From contig NZ_CP015109.1 in the NCBI RefSeq assembly GCF_002082015.1, positions 1-64,000 on the forward strand: a stretch of 64,000 nt of DNA. Direction: 5' to 3'. The notes beneath the pieces were generated by a model, which saw only the letters and a list, made by a program, of their open reading frames with translations, had not been told where the DNA came from and ran no database searches. Positions 1-9,037 of this stretch are shown here, one piece after another (positions within the stretch are counted from its first letter, which is position 1; each line of letters begins with the position of its first letter). A program made the position numbers and the translations under genes. The stretch is from Sporosarcina ureae. GTDB lineage: Bacteria > Bacillota > Bacilli > Bacillales_A > Planococcaceae.

Positions 1-1170
1 ATGACAAAAGAAGAACAAACGGGTGAAGTAGAATTGACTCTTGAAGAAGCAAAAGCGGCTATTATTGAAGCAGGTAAAAAAACAGGTGAACTAACACTAG
101 AGGATGTAACAGAAAAACTGGCATCCTTTGAAATGGAACCTGAGCAATTCGAAGAGTTTCTTGACCAGATAGAAGCGCAAGAAATTGAAATGGATAGAAA
201 AGAAGAAGCTGATCCCAAGGCTGAAAAAGAAGAGCAATTTGATTTAAATGACTTAAGTGTACCGCCAGGCGTCAGAATCAACGATCCAGTCCGTATGTAT
301 TTGAAAGAAATTGGGCGAGTGGATTTATTGACGGGTAAAGAAGAAGTAGATTTGGCAATCCGTATTATTGATGGCTTGGCTTCTGAAGCAGAGTTTGAAG
401 AAACAGGAAAAATGACACCTGAAATCGAAACAAGTATTATACGTGGTGAGAATGCCAAAAAGAAATTAGCTGAAGCGAACTTACGTTTAGTTGTCAGTAT
501 CGCGAAACGCTATGTTGGTCGCGGCATGCTATTCTTAGATTTGATCCAAGAGGGAAATATGGGTCTTATTAAAGCGGTTGAGAAATTTGACCATACCAAA
601 GGCTTTAAATTCAGTACGTACGCAACTTGGTGGATCCGTCAGGCGATCACTCGCGCAATCGCGGACCAGGCACGTACGATCCGTATTCCAGTGCATATGG
701 TAGAAACGATCAATAAATTGATCCGTGTTCAACGTCAATTGCTTCAAGATTTAGGACGAGAGCCTTCACCTGAAGAAATTGGGGAAGAAATGGAATTGAC
801 TCCAGAAAAAGTTCGTGAAATCTTGAAGATAGCTCAAGAGCCGGTATCATTGGAAACACCAATTGGTGAAGAAGATGACTCACATCTAGGCGATTTTATC
901 GAAGACTCGGAAGCGCAGTCTCCTTCAGACCATGCGGCTTATGAATTGTTGAAGGAACAGCTTGAAGATGTGTTGGATACGTTGACAGATCGCGAAGAAA
1001 ATGTGTTACGCTTACGCTTTGGTCTAGATGATGGACGCACGCGTACGCTCGAAGAAGTGGGTAAAGTATTTGGTGTTACGCGTGAGCGTATTCGTCAAAT
1101 CGAAGCAAAGGCACTTAGAAAGTTACGACACCCATCACGCAGCAAACGACTTAAAGACTTCTTAGAATAA
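1..1170 (+). CDS. rpoD: RNA polymerase primary sigma factor SigA/RpoD
   Basis: Housekeeping sigma-70 factor that directs RNA polymerase to -35/-10 promoters. An acidic N-terminal region 1.1 (about residues 1-80) is followed by region 1.2 ([14 protein letters not shown], near 95). Region 2 includes the core-binding [17 protein letters not shown] stretch and the -10-melting [18 protein letters not shown] segment. Region 3 follows, then a C-terminal region 4.2 helix-turn-helix ([20 protein letters not shown]). At 389 aa it is slightly longer than the B. subtilis protein. The extra residues lie in the linker between regions 1.2 and 2.1 (around [13 protein letters not shown]). The window starts exactly on the ATG, so the ribosome binding site is not visible and an upstream start cannot be excluded. 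In Bacillales it normally follows dnaG. Confidence 0.97.
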   Translation: MTKEEQTGEVELTLEEAKAAIIEAGKKTGELTLEDVTEKLASFEMEPEQFEEFLDQIEAQEIEMDRKEEADPKAEKEEQFDLNDLSVPPGVRINDPVRMYLKEIGRVDLLTGKEEVDLAIRIIDGLASEAEFEETGKMTPEIETSIIRGENAKKKLAEANLRLVVSIAKRYVGRGMLFLDLIQEGNMGLIKAVEKFDHTKGFKFSTYATWWIRQAITRAIADQARTIRIPVHMVETINKLIRVQRQLLQDLGREPSPEEIGEEMELTPEKVREILKIAQEPVSLETPIGEEDDSHLGDFIEDSEAQSPSDHAAYELLKEQLEDVLDTLTDREENVLRLRFGLDDGRTRTLEEVGKVFGVTRERIRQIEAKALRKLRHPSRSKRLKDFLE

Positions 1171-1175
1171 TAGGT

Positions 1176-1204
1176 GCATCGGCTTGATATAGCCGATGCT
1201 TTTT
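1176..1204 (+). terminator. rho-independent terminator of rpoD
   Basis: A 9-bp perfect stem (GCATCGGCT / AGCCGATGC) with a 6-nt loop is followed by a T run, directly after the rpoD stop codon. Confidence 0.85.
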
Positions 1205-1250
1205 ATTCTTTAGTGAAAAAAAGAAGATTGATACTATTGGAGGAGAAAGG

Positions 1251-1817
1251 ATGGCTATAGATAAAAAACAGATCATCATTTCTGAAATCCGGTATTGGAA
1301 AGCCAATAAACTTATTCCTGAACATTATTGCGATTTCCTGATTACCTTATATGCGCAAGGAGAAGATCCGGATGAAGTGGCAGAGCAAGAATCGTCCACA
1401 CTTCAAATTGAACGCAGAAAGTTACGAACTAAACAATTGGTGATTTTACTCATCAGTTTATTGCTTGCAAGCGTAGCATCAGTTGCTATGTTCGTACTGA
1501 CAGAGTATCCTGTTGCTACATTGACTGTTGCTTCTGTATTAGCTATGATTTTCCTAATCCTGGTATCTGGAAAAATGTTCATCAAGAAAGGTTTTGCACC
1601 TTTTCTCTACATATCGATGGCATTCCTTTTATTAATGATGTCATTGAAGATTTGGACTGCATTTTTTGATGGGGACACGGCATTACTGATCGGACTTCTC
1701 GTGTTAAATTGCGGTTTATGGTTATTTACTGGGAGAGTATTAAAGTTATTATACTTCACTATTTCAGGATCGCTAGGTTTATTGACAATCGTCGCATTTT
1801 TACTATTATCTATATAA
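1251..1817 (+). CDS. uncharacterised multi-pass membrane protein
   Basis: 188 aa. A soluble N-terminal part of about 65 residues (EIRYWKANKLIPEHYCDFL) looks like the DUF2157-type N-terminal module. It is followed by five or six hydrophobic segments that fill the rest of the protein. The start has a strong ribosome binding site (GGAGGAGAAAGG) just upstream. It sits alone between the rpoD terminator and a decayed gene, on the same strand as both. I do not recognise a specific function. The soluble head plus compact membrane bundle would fit a membrane-located regulatory or assembly role, but nothing in the sequence proves that. Confidence 0.75.
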   Translation: MAIDKKQIIISEIRYWKANKLIPEHYCDFLITLYAQGEDPDEVAEQESSTLQIERRKLRTKQLVILLISLLLASVASVAMFVLTEYPVATLTVASVLAMIFLILVSGKMFIKKGFAPFLYISMAFLLLMMSLKIWTAFFDGDTALLIGLLVLNCGLWLFTGRVLKLLYFTISGSLGLLTIVAFLLLSI

Positions 1818-1869
1818 TCGGATGGAATGTACGGCTACATTCCGTCCGTTCTCTATATATTGTGACATA

Positions 1870-2379
1870 GAGACTTACCATTTCCCGAGAAATACGGTGA
1901 GGTGGAGCCGACAGGGATAATTTTGCCATTGTCAAAGAAAAATGGAACAGTCCATGCGCACCGAAGAGTATTACATATTCTGCTTGTATTTCACTAGGAC
2001 TGAGCTGTACTGGCGATTCAATGGGTGCTTTCGCCTGATCGAGGCTGACGAAACAGAAACGTCTGCAGTGCTTTCTAACAGTCAGTATACGATTAATGGA
2101 TCAAAAGACTATATACCAATACAAGCTACGCTAAACACCTAGCATTGGCTGCTGTGACGAATATGGCGATGAAGATCGAACTTGCTCGGACTATGGCGTA
2201 CCAAGCAGCATAGTTAAAGACCGAGCCAGAAAGTTTCCGATGAAGCAACACAAATACACGGTGGCTATATGCGCGGAAATGAAATCAAGTGTTATTTTCG
2301 TGATGCCAAGCTCCTTGAAATTAGAGAAGATACTTTGGAAGTACGACGGGTGGTCATCGCTAGGCAATTAGGTGGTTGA
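1870..2379 (+). pseudogene. decayed acyl-CoA dehydrogenase relic
   Basis: The gap between the membrane protein and cccA contains pieces of an acyl-CoA dehydrogenase in order but in shifting frames. RDLPFPEKYGE comes from the N-terminal domain, YSACISLGLS and GAFA from the middle, and AVLSNSQYTINGSK from the beta domain. VTNMAMKIELARTMAYQAA and DEATQIHGGY-RDAKLLEI-VVIARQLGG come from the C-terminal helical domain. In-frame stops (for example TAG replacing the Trp after YQAA) and deletions break it. About 510 bp remain of a gene normally near 1,140 bp. The family is FAD-dependent and acts in fatty-acid beta-oxidation. This copy cannot make an active enzyme. Confidence 0.85.
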
Positions 2380-2447
2380 CCTGCGAATTATGGCGATTCT
2401 GTCACAAAAGACGAAAAGTCATCCAATAACACTTTCAGTTTTCTTAT

Positions 2448-2481
2448 AGATACAGTACAATGTTAAGTGTATACTGTATCT
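2448..2481. promoter_or_regulatory. 10-bp inverted repeat upstream of cccA
   Basis: Perfect arms AGATACAGTA / TACTGTATCT are separated by 14 nt, with TTTT after the right arm. It may be a weak terminator left from the decayed gene upstream, or an operator for cccA. The sequence alone does not decide. Confidence 0.5.
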
Positions 2482-2517
2482 TTTACAGAATAGATTCTGA
2501 TGAAGGAGGGTAATCCA

Positions 2518-2895
2518 ATGAATAAAAATCCTGTTGTACCATTTCTTTTGATTTTCGCACTTGGAATTGGACTTGTATTCTTCATGTCACTTTATGGCCT
2601 AGATCAGAAAAAAGAAATTGCTGGAGCTAACGAAGAAGGCACTGAGCAAGGAACTGAAGAAGAAAGTGCAAACACTGGCGAATTTGACGCAGAAGCTGTT
2701 GCGCAGCAGAAGTGTATTAGTTGTCACGGAGATAACTTAACTGGCGGAATGGGGCCAGCTCTAAATAGCTCACTTGACTCAGAAGAAGCACATGATGCAA
2801 TTAAAAACGGTGTTGCTGGAACTGCAATGCCAGCTGGACTAATTCCAGATGAGAACATAGATGAAATGGTTGATTACATTTTATCATTAGACTGA
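2518..2895 (+). CDS. cccA: membrane-anchored c-type cytochrome (cytochrome c-550, CccA)
   Basis: 125 aa. An N-terminal membrane anchor (residues about 7-26) is followed by an acidic linker and a single-haem cytochrome c domain. The haem-attachment motif is CISCH (residues 66-70) and the likely methionine ligand is in GTAMPAG. The ATG at 2518 was chosen because GAAGGAGGG lies 7-8 nt upstream; an in-frame ATG at 2500 would sit before that site. It carries electrons on the outer face of the membrane, to terminal oxidases in Bacillus. Its place between rpoD and trmK matches B. subtilis. It is monocistronic, closed by a strong terminator. Confidence 0.93.
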   Translation: MNKNPVVPFLLIFALGIGLVFFMSLYGLDQKKEIAGANEEGTEQGTEEESANTGEFDAEAVAQQKCISCHGDNLTGGMGPALNSSLDSEEAHDAIKNGVAGTAMPAGLIPDENIDEMVDYILSLD

Positions 2896-2910
2896 TTGTC
2901 TACTTAATTT

Positions 2911-2955
2911 AAAGAGCCAGTAAACCAGAGTAACTCTCGGTTTACTGGCTCTTTT
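2911..2955 (+). terminator. terminator of cccA
   Basis: The long stem AAGAGCCAGTAAACC / GGTTTACTGGCTCTT with a short loop is followed by a T run. Confidence 0.85.
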
Positions 2956-3012
2956 GAATTGCATGAAATGAGAAGCGATTATACAATAGATAAGAATGAA
3001 AGGCGGGGAACC

Positions 3013-3720
3013 ATGAATACCAATCAATTATCGGAACGGCTGTCGATGGTGGCTAGTTTTGTTCCGAAAGACACTGTACTCGCGGATATCGGTAGTGATC
3101 ATGCCTATCTGCCATGTTATTTAATGAACAAAGGAAAAATTCGTAAAGCCATTGCAGGAGAAGTCGTGACAGGTCCATTTGAAGCAGCGACACGTAATGT
3201 AGCTCTGAATGGTTTTGCGGACCATATTGAAGTGCGTCTAGCAAACGGTTTGCAGGCGATAGAAGACGCCGACAATGTAGAGACGGTAACCATTGCAGGT
3301 ATGGGAGGTACATTGATTACATCGATCTTAGAAGCCGGTAAGGATCGTCTGTCGCATGTACAGCGGATCATCGTACAACCCAATCTGCATGCGATCGCGA
3401 TTCGGGAATGGGCTGTAGCGAATGGGTTCTGCATTGTAGACGAAGAGATATTATTAGAAGACAATAAAATTTATGAAGTACTCGTATTAGAAAGAGGAAC
3501 GGCTAATTATTCAAAAACGGATTTACTTGTCGGACCCATTTTACGCTATAAACAATCTGACGTATTCCGAGCCAAATGGGAACGAGATATGTTTGAATGG
3601 CAGCGAGTCATAAAAGCGCTTGAGCACGCAGAACAAACAGAAGAAATTAAGCGAAAAAAAGCAAATATACAAGAAAATATAGAATTAGTCAGGAAGGTGT
3701 TAGCGCATGAAGAAAAGTAA
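3013..3720 (+). CDS. trmK: tRNA (adenine(22)-N1)-methyltransferase TrmK
   Basis: 235 aa. SAM-dependent methyltransferase that makes m1A22 in tRNA. The Rossmann motif I is LADIGSDHAYLPCYL (residues about 22-36), followed by the acidic strand GEVVTGPFEAA and the catalytic-face loop TIAGMGGTLI. The C-terminal part is helical and charged, as in the YqfN family. The ATG at 3013 was preferred over one at 2959 because AGGCGGGG precedes it and the family starts here. The last 14 bp overlap the next gene, implying translational coupling. The pair trmK/nif3-like is conserved across Bacillales. Confidence 0.93.
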   Translation: MNTNQLSERLSMVASFVPKDTVLADIGSDHAYLPCYLMNKGKIRKAIAGEVVTGPFEAATRNVALNGFADHIEVRLANGLQAIEDADNVETVTIAGMGGTLITSILEAGKDRLSHVQRIIVQPNLHAIAIREWAVANGFCIVDEEILLEDNKIYEVLVLERGTANYSKTDLLVGPILRYKQSDVFRAKWERDMFEWQRVIKALEHAEQTEEIKRKKANIQENIELVRKVLAHEEK

Positions 3721-4828
3721 TGGACATCAGATCATTGAACTATTCGAAAAGTGGTCACCGAAGCGACTTGCATTTGAAGGAGACCCGATTGGACTGCACA
3801 TCGGCCAACTGAATCGTCCTGTAGATAAAGTTCTTGTTACGCTCGATGTCAACGAACACGTGATTGATGAAGCAATTGAAAATGGGGCAAGCCTAGTCAT
3901 TGCACACCATCCTCCATTGTTTCGTCCAGTTAAATCCATTATGACGGATACACCACAAGGGAAAATGATCGAGAAATGTATTAAACATAATATTGCGGTC
4001 TACGCTGCTCATACCAATCTCGATATTGCGGCAGGTGGTGTCAATGATATGTTAGCGGAACGTCTTGGCATACTGGAAACGGAACCGATTGATATTACTA
4101 ACTCCGAGTATTTGATGAAACTAGCGGTCTTCTGCCCGGTAGACGATGCGGATGCATTACGTCAGAAATTGGCGATGGCAGGAGCAGGTGCGATGGGTGA
4201 TTACCAGGCGTGCAGTTTCAGCTCACAAGGCACTGGTCGATTCACACCGGTTGCTGGAGCCAATCCGACAATCGGAGAAGTTGGCGAACCGACACGGGTA
4301 GACGAGGAGCGAATTGAAGTCGTTTTCGCGGAAAGTCAGCAGGCTAAAGTTATCAAAGCAATGTTTGCCGCACACCCTTATGAAGAACCTGCATTTGATA
4401 TAGTCAAGATGCAGCGGAAAACGAATGAACAAGGGATTGGACGTATCGGAAAAATTGCCAAAGAGATGACACTGAAGGAATTTGCACACTATGTGAAAGA
4501 TGTATTCGAAGTTCCCGCTTTACGTTTTGTAGGGGATCCAGATACAAAAATCCATAAAGTGGCGGTGCTTGGTGGGGACGGAAATAAATACATTACGGCT
4601 GCCAAGAGAAAAGGAGCCGATGTACTTGTGACTGGGGATATGTATTACCACGTCGCGCAAGACGCGCAGGCACTCGATCTTGCTATTGTAGACCCTGGCC
4701 ATAATATCGAAAAAATTATGATTGCTGGCGTTGCGAATAAAATGACCGAACTTTGTGGAGAAAATAAATTAGCTGTGGAATTTATTGAATCCAAAATCAT
4801 TACGGAACCCTTTCAATTTTTATCGTAG
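3707..4828 (+). CDS. Nif3-like dinuclear metal centre hexameric protein (YqfO)
   Basis: 373 aa, the same length as B. subtilis YqfO. The Nif3 fold is split by an inserted CutA/PII-like middle domain (about residues 130-235). Metal-binding residues are visible in VIAHHPPLF near the N-terminus and in ADVLVTGDMYYHVAQDA plus VDPGHNIEK near the C-terminus. The family forms toroidal hexamers with a di-metal site. It has been linked to GTP cyclohydrolase 1 type 2-like annotations, but its true substrate is unsettled. It overlaps trmK by 14 bp and ends at a strong bidirectional terminator. Confidence 0.9.
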   Translation: MKKSNGHQIIELFEKWSPKRLAFEGDPIGLHIGQLNRPVDKVLVTLDVNEHVIDEAIENGASLVIAHHPPLFRPVKSIMTDTPQGKMIEKCIKHNIAVYAAHTNLDIAAGGVNDMLAERLGILETEPIDITNSEYLMKLAVFCPVDDADALRQKLAMAGAGAMGDYQACSFSSQGTGRFTPVAGANPTIGEVGEPTRVDEERIEVVFAESQQAKVIKAMFAAHPYEEPAFDIVKMQRKTNEQGIGRIGKIAKEMTLKEFAHYVKDVFEVPALRFVGDPDTKIHKVAVLGGDGNKYITAAKRKGADVLVTGDMYYHVAQDAQALDLAIVDPGHNIEKIMIAGVANKMTELCGENKLAVEFIESKIITEPFQFLS

Positions 4829-4833
4829 ATAGA

Positions 4834-4868
4834 AGAAAACCGTCGAGCTTTTTACTCGACGGTTTTTC
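4834..4868. terminator. bidirectional terminator between nif3-like gene and ispH
   Basis: The stem AAAACCGTCGAG / CTCGACGGTTTT is flanked by A and T runs on both sides, so it can serve both convergent genes. Confidence 0.85.
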
Positions 4869-4873
4869 TATAC

Positions 4874-5839
4874 TTACGGTTCAATCCGGACTACAGGAGT
4901 TGGGTTCTTGACTTTCGGCAAAATTTTCTCGAGCTTGAACTTTCTTTCCGGATGATGTGTTGTAGGGTCTTCTTGATCAAATTCGTTCAGGAACGAAATA
5001 ACTTCTCTAACGATTATAGTAGGTGTAGAAGCACCTGCTGTTACCGCTACTGTCTCAATGCCCATTAGCCATGCAGGATCGATTTCTGAGACGTCTGAAA
5101 CGCGGTATGAAGGGGTGTTGGCAATTTCTACAGATACTTGCGTTAAACGGTTAGAGTTATTACTTTTTGGATCTCCAACAACAATCAGCAACTCTGCTTC
5201 GCCTGCTTGTTCTGCTACAGCTTCTTGGCGTACTTGTGTAGCTAGACAAATTTCTTGGTGTACTTCGATGTGAGGGAATTTACGCTCCAACTCTTCCATG
5301 AGATGTGCAACATCCCATTGGCTCATCGTGGTTTGATTGGTAACCAATAATTTTTCATTGGTAATCTCTAGTTTATCAATGTCTTCAAGGCGTTCAATTA
5401 AATGAACAGAATCCGGCGCCACGCCGATTGCGCCTTCAGGTTCTGGGTGATGCTTCTTACCGATATACAGAATGTCATAGCCTTCTGCAACCTTTTCTTC
5501 AATTAAATAATGTGTAACAGAAACGTCAGGACATGTTGCGTCAATTGCAACCAATCCTTTGTCCTTCGCTAATTGGCGAACTTCAGGAGAAACACCGTGT
5601 GCTGTGTAGATCACTGTTCCTTTCTCCACTTTACGTAAGATTTCCAGACGGTTTTCTCCGTCCAACGTAATAATGCCGTCTTCTTCGAATGCGTCTGTGA
5701 CGTGTTTGTTGTGGACGATCATGCCTAATATATAAATAGGTCTCGGCAGGGTAGGATCTAGCGCAGCATTCCTCGCAATGACCATCGCATCAACTACACC
5801 ATAACAATAACCTCTTGGTGATATCTTGAGTACTTTCAT
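4874..5839 (-). CDS. ispH: 4-hydroxy-3-methylbut-2-enyl diphosphate reductase IspH (LytB)
   Basis: 321 aa. Last step of the MEP isoprenoid pathway, reducing HMBPP to IPP and DMAPP with an iron-sulfur cluster. The three cluster cysteines are visible in RGYCYGV near the N-terminus, DATCPDVS (about residue 102) and EICLATQ (about 197). The diphosphate-binding histidines lie in IVHNK and TAHG, and the proton-donor region is VTAGAST. The partner enzyme ispG is also in this window, about 7 kb away. The gene is transcribed away from cshB, behind the YqfQ-like gene, in the B. subtilis order. Confidence 0.96.
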   Translation of the reverse strand: MKVLKISPRGYCYGVVDAMVIARNAALDPTLPRPIYILGMIVHNKHVTDAFEEDGIITLDGENRLEILRKVEKGTVIYTAHGVSPEVRQLAKDKGLVAIDATCPDVSVTHYLIEEKVAEGYDILYIGKKHHPEPEGAIGVAPDSVHLIERLEDIDKLEITNEKLLVTNQTTMSQWDVAHLMEELERKFPHIEVHQEICLATQVRQEAVAEQAGEAELLIVVGDPKSNNSNRLTQVSVEIANTPSYRVSDVSEIDPAWLMGIETVAVTAGASTPTIIVREVISFLNEFDQEDPTTHHPERKFKLEKILPKVKNPTPVVRIEP

Positions 5840-5908
5840 TTAATTCACTCCACTCCTCTACTAACTTCTCTTTCATTATAGCGGAGATTCGTGAACGATT
5901 CAAAGAGT

Positions 5909-6358
5909 TCAGAAGGGCGGTTGAAAAATCCGCGGAATAGATGGCTGATTAGTGGCTTGAGAAGGTGCGGTTCTAGGTGTTTGTGGACTACTTGGTCGTG
6001 AAGCAGTAGAGGCAGTCGGCGCGTCCGGCATAGATTGCACCCCTTTATATAATCTCCACATGGCAGGTATATTTTGGATAAGTGGTGCAAACTGCTGAAC
6101 TAAAGGTGCGAATTGTTGAGCGGTATTGAAAAAACGATTAGCAGTTTGCATGTATTGATCAGCCCGTGAAGGACCGGTTTCTTGCATACTTGCCTGCTGT
6201 TGTGGAGCACCGCCACGCATTTCTTCAAAACCCCTGGTATTGCCCGGCATGCCTTGAGGAAACGGTGTGGGCGCCCTGTATTGGACAGGCGGAATATCAG
6301 GTGTCATCCTAGACTGAGGTGGCTGATTACTAAACGGATAAAAAGATTGATATCTCAT
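5909..6358 (-). CDS. YqfQ/VrrA-like low-complexity protein
   Basis: 149 aa, rich in Pro, Gln, Ala and Met. The N-terminal half is a Pro/Gln-rich disordered region. A central amphipathic segment (ADQYMQTANRFFNTAQQF) contains two tandem copies of QQFAPL. The tail is again Pro/Ser/Thr-rich. The second of two adjacent start codons (ATG, with GGAG 6 nt upstream) was chosen over the GTG directly before it. Position just upstream of ispH on the same strand matches B. subtilis yqfQ. The function of this family is not known to me. Low-complexity composition is typical of coat-associated or scaffold proteins, but that is inference. Confidence 0.75.
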   Translation of the reverse strand: MRYQSFYPFSNQPPQSRMTPDIPPVQYRAPTPFPQGMPGNTRGFEEMRGGAPQQQASMQETGPSRADQYMQTANRFFNTAQQFAPLVQQFAPLIQNIPAMWRLYKGVQSMPDAPTASTASRPSSPQTPRTAPSQATNQPSIPRIFQPPF

Positions 6359-6433
6359 CACGAACTCCTTTCTAATTTTTTTGTTGTTTCCCCTATATCC
6401 TATGCGAAAATAACCACTGATGGCACCGAATCA

Positions 6434-6442
6434 TGGTACAAT
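6434..6442 (+). promoter_or_regulatory. extended -10 promoter of cshB
   Basis: TGG-TACAAT has the TG-N-TACAAT form of an extended -10, 25 nt before the cshB start. No good -35 was seen. Confidence 0.4.
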
Positions 6443-6467
6443 AAGATTTATCTAGAGGAGGAACGAT

Positions 6468-7763
6468 ATGTCGAAGTTTACTGATTACCAATTCAAACCA
6501 TTTTTGAGGGAAGCCATTCAAAAATTAGGGTTTGAAGAACCAACACCTATTCAAAAAGAAATGATCCCATTGATCATGAAAAATACTAGTGCAATTGGAC
6601 AAGCCCATACAGGAACAGGGAAGTCACATAGTTTCCTAATTCCACTTGTTGAAAAACTCAAGCCAGAGCAAGACGAACTGCAAACTGTCATTACAGCACC
6701 GACACGTGAATTAGCTGTTCAGCTTCATGATGAATTGAAAAAGCTAATTGAGGGAACAGAGATCAAAAGTGCGATTCTGATTGGTGGAACAGATAAAAAA
6801 CGCTCTGCTGAACGATTGAAGAGCACACCGCACATCATCGTCGGTACACCAGGACGTATCCAAGACATGTCAGAAACCGGCGCTTTACCGATCCACACAG
6901 CTTCTCAGCTTGTCATTGACGAAGCAGACCTTGCATTTGATATGGGCTTCATTGAAGATATTGATAAGTTTGCTTCAAGAATGCCGGAGAAGATCAGCAT
7001 GTATGTATTCTCTGCAACGATTCCTGAGAAACTTAAGCCGTTTTTATCGAAGTATATGAACTCACCGGTTCATGTGCGGATGGATGATAAGAAACCGTTG
7101 ACGGAGAATATGCGTTATTCATTGGTGCCTGTCAGAAGTATGGATAAAAATAAGAAACTACTCCACGTGATGGACGCCCTTCAGCCGTATCTTGCGATTA
7201 TCTTCATGAATACTAAGCAAAACGCTGATCGTCTAGCTGCTTATTTAGCAGAACACGGCCATAAGCCTGGAAAAATTCATGGGGATTTAACACCTCGTGA
7301 ACGTACACGTGTTATGAAGCAAGTGCGCGATCTAGAGTATCAATACATTGTAGCGACTGATTTGGCTGCGAGAGGGATTGATATTCCTGGTGTTAGTCAC
7401 GTCATTAACTTTGAATTACCAGAGGATCTAGAATTCTTCGTTCACCGCGTAGGACGTACTGCACGTGCAGGCCTGCAAGGTCATGCGATCACATTGTACG
7501 AACCGTCTGATGAAGACGCAATTAATCAAATTGAAAAGCTGGGTATTCCTTTCATTCACGAAGATGTTAAAAATGGTGAATGGATTGAAGTAAAAGAGCG
7601 TCAAGCACGTAAGAAACGTGTACGTGAAGTGGATGAAATTGATAAAAAAGCGGATTCCTATGTTCGTAAACCAGATAAAGTAAAGCCGGGTTACAAGAAA
7701 AAGATGGCAGAACAAAAAGAGAACTTTAAAAGAAGACAAAGGAGAATTAAGAAGAAATCATGA
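6468..7763 (+). CDS. cshB: DEAD-box RNA helicase CshB
   Basis: 431 aa. ATP-dependent RNA helicase of the cold-shock/ribosome-biogenesis type. Motifs in order: Q motif with [10 protein letters not shown] (near 24), motif I AHTGTGKS (about 46), Ia [10 protein letters not shown], Ib TPGRI, motif II DEAD, motif III SAT, then domain 2 with [10 protein letters not shown] and [11 protein letters not shown] basic C-terminal tail ([16 protein letters not shown]) probably binds RNA. Ribosome binding site GAGGAGG. Its stop overlaps the nfo start by 4 bp (ATGA), so the two are a coupled operon, as in B. subtilis yqfR-yqfS. Confidence 0.94.
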   Translation: MSKFTDYQFKPFLREAIQKLGFEEPTPIQKEMIPLIMKNTSAIGQAHTGTGKSHSFLIPLVEKLKPEQDELQTVITAPTRELAVQLHDELKKLIEGTEIKSAILIGGTDKKRSAERLKSTPHIIVGTPGRIQDMSETGALPIHTASQLVIDEADLAFDMGFIEDIDKFASRMPEKISMYVFSATIPEKLKPFLSKYMNSPVHVRMDDKKPLTENMRYSLVPVRSMDKNKKLLHVMDALQPYLAIIFMNTKQNADRLAAYLAEHGHKPGKIHGDLTPRERTRVMKQVRDLEYQYIVATDLAARGIDIPGVSHVINFELPEDLEFFVHRVGRTARAGLQGHAITLYEPSDEDAINQIEKLGIPFIHEDVKNGEWIEVKERQARKKRVREVDEIDKKADSYVRKPDKVKPGYKKKMAEQKENFKRRQRRIKKKS

Positions 7764-8662
7764 CACAAAATGATATCCTTCTAGGTTCTCATGTATCCAT
7801 GAGTGGTAAAAAGATGCTGCTAGGCTCTAGTGAAGAGGCTCTAAGCTATGGAGCCAATACATTCATGATCTATACGGGAGCACCTCAGAACACGAGACGT
7901 AAACCCATTGAAGAATTAAATATTGAAAGTGGCATACAGAGCATGGAGCAAAACGGTCAAACCAATCTCGTCATTCATGCACCGTATATTATCAACCTTG
8001 CCAATACTACGAAACCTGAAACGTTTCGTTTAGGCGTAGACTTTTTGCAACAAGAAATCCAGCGTACTGAAGCGCTTGGTGCCAACCAAATAGTCCTCCA
8101 TCCAGGTGCCCACGTGGGTGCTGGAGCGGAAACAGGCATCAACAAAATTATTGAAGGCTTAAATGAAGTGTTATCTGAAGACGCGGATGTTCGCATCGCA
8201 CTTGAAACAATGGCTGGTAAAGGGACTGAGTGTGGTAGAAGTTTTGACGAAATCGCGAAGATCATCGACGGTGTGAAGCATAACGAACGTTTATCCGTAT
8301 GTTTTGATACATGCCACGTCCATGATGCAGGTTATGATATTGTCAATGACTTCTCAGGTGTCTTAGATCAATTTAACCAAATTGTCGGGTTGGATCGTAT
8401 TTCTGTCATCCACGTTAACGATAGCAAAAACATTTGTGGTGCTGGAAAAGACCGCCACGAAAATATCGGCATGGGCCATATTGGCTTCGAACCGTTAGCT
8501 TATATCGTCCACCATCCGACATTTAAAGATGTTCCAAAAATCTTGGAAACGCCATTTATCGGAACTGATAAAGCGAATAAAAAAGCACCGTATGCAGTGG
8601 AAATTGATATGTTAAAAAATCATCAATTCACTCCTGCTCGATTAGAAGAATTGAATAACTGA
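7760..8662 (+). CDS. nfo: endonuclease IV (apurinic/apyrimidinic DNA repair)
   Basis: 300 aa. Zn-dependent AP endonuclease that cuts the backbone 5' to abasic sites in base-excision repair. TIM-barrel family signatures are visible: GSHVSMSG at the N-terminus, [21 protein letters not shown] (metal His), ALETMAGKG (metal Glu), [11 protein letters not shown] (metal Asp and His), VIHVNDSKN, and [12 protein letters not shown]. The start overlaps the cshB stop by 4 bp. In spore formers this enzyme helps repair spore DNA damage. A terminator follows directly. Confidence 0.96.
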   Translation: MTQNDILLGSHVSMSGKKMLLGSSEEALSYGANTFMIYTGAPQNTRRKPIEELNIESGIQSMEQNGQTNLVIHAPYIINLANTTKPETFRLGVDFLQQEIQRTEALGANQIVLHPGAHVGAGAETGINKIIEGLNEVLSEDADVRIALETMAGKGTECGRSFDEIAKIIDGVKHNERLSVCFDTCHVHDAGYDIVNDFSGVLDQFNQIVGLDRISVIHVNDSKNICGAGKDRHENIGMGHIGFEPLAYIVHHPTFKDVPKILETPFIGTDKANKKAPYAVEIDMLKNHQFTPARLEELNN

Positions 8663-8671
8663 AAATGTTAG

Positions 8672-8697
8672 GCGTTGCATACGTGCAACGCTTTTTT
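8672..8697. terminator. terminator after nfo
   Basis: The 8-bp stem GCGTTGCA / TGCAACGC with a 4-nt loop is followed by six Ts. It lies between the convergent nfo and DUF2624 genes. Confidence 0.8.
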
Positions 8698-8944
8698 ATT
8701 GTAGTTTATATTGTTCTATATATAGCATAGTTTTCTCATACCCAATGACCGAAATGACTTTTTCAATAAATACGGGTGGAATGCCTGTAAATAGCCAAGT
8801 GAATGAAACCTCATCAAGCAAAGGGCGTAACTGTTGCACTTCTTTAATAGATAACTCTACACCGTAACTAGCCGCGTAATGCACGGCTTCCTGATCTGGC
8901 AGTTGTTTAATTTCCTGAATTAACTGAAGTAAATCCATCTTCAT
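8696..8944 (-). CDS. DUF2624 family protein (YqfT)
   Basis: 82 aa, soluble and helical, with no membrane segment. The mostly alpha-helical sequence (DLLQLIQEIKQL, IKEVQQLRPLLDEVSF, VFIEKVISVIGYEKTM) and the location next to nfo match the DUF2624/YqfT family of Bacillales. The middle start codon (ATG at 8944) was chosen over a TTG one codon upstream; GAGG lies about 5-8 nt upstream. Function unknown. It runs convergent to nfo and divergent from the zinc-uptake operon. Confidence 0.75.
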   Translation of the reverse strand: MKMDLLQLIQEIKQLPDQEAVHYAASYGVELSIKEVQQLRPLLDEVSFTWLFTGIPPVFIEKVISVIGYEKTMLYIEQYKLQ

Positions 8945-9001
8945 CAATTCCTCTCAATTGGTTGTATCCCTTCGCATCTTACTATATAATTCATAAAGTA
9001 A

Positions 9002-9016
9002 TCGGAATGATTCCGA
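9002..9016. promoter_or_regulatory. Zur box upstream of the zinc-uptake operon
   Basis: The 7-1-7 palindrome TCGGAATGATTCCGA lies 22 nt before the ATPase gene start. It matches the Bacillus Zur operator pattern TCGTAAT-N-ATTACGA except for one symmetrical base change in each arm. The operon it precedes encodes its own likely repressor, Zur. Confidence 0.7.
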
Positions 9017-9037
9017 ATTAAAGGAAGGGATATGTAT

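Noticed and set aside
1942-2142. 66-codon plus-strand open frame
   Set aside because: It is one frame through the acyl-CoA dehydrogenase relic; the protein similarity continues in other frames on both sides.
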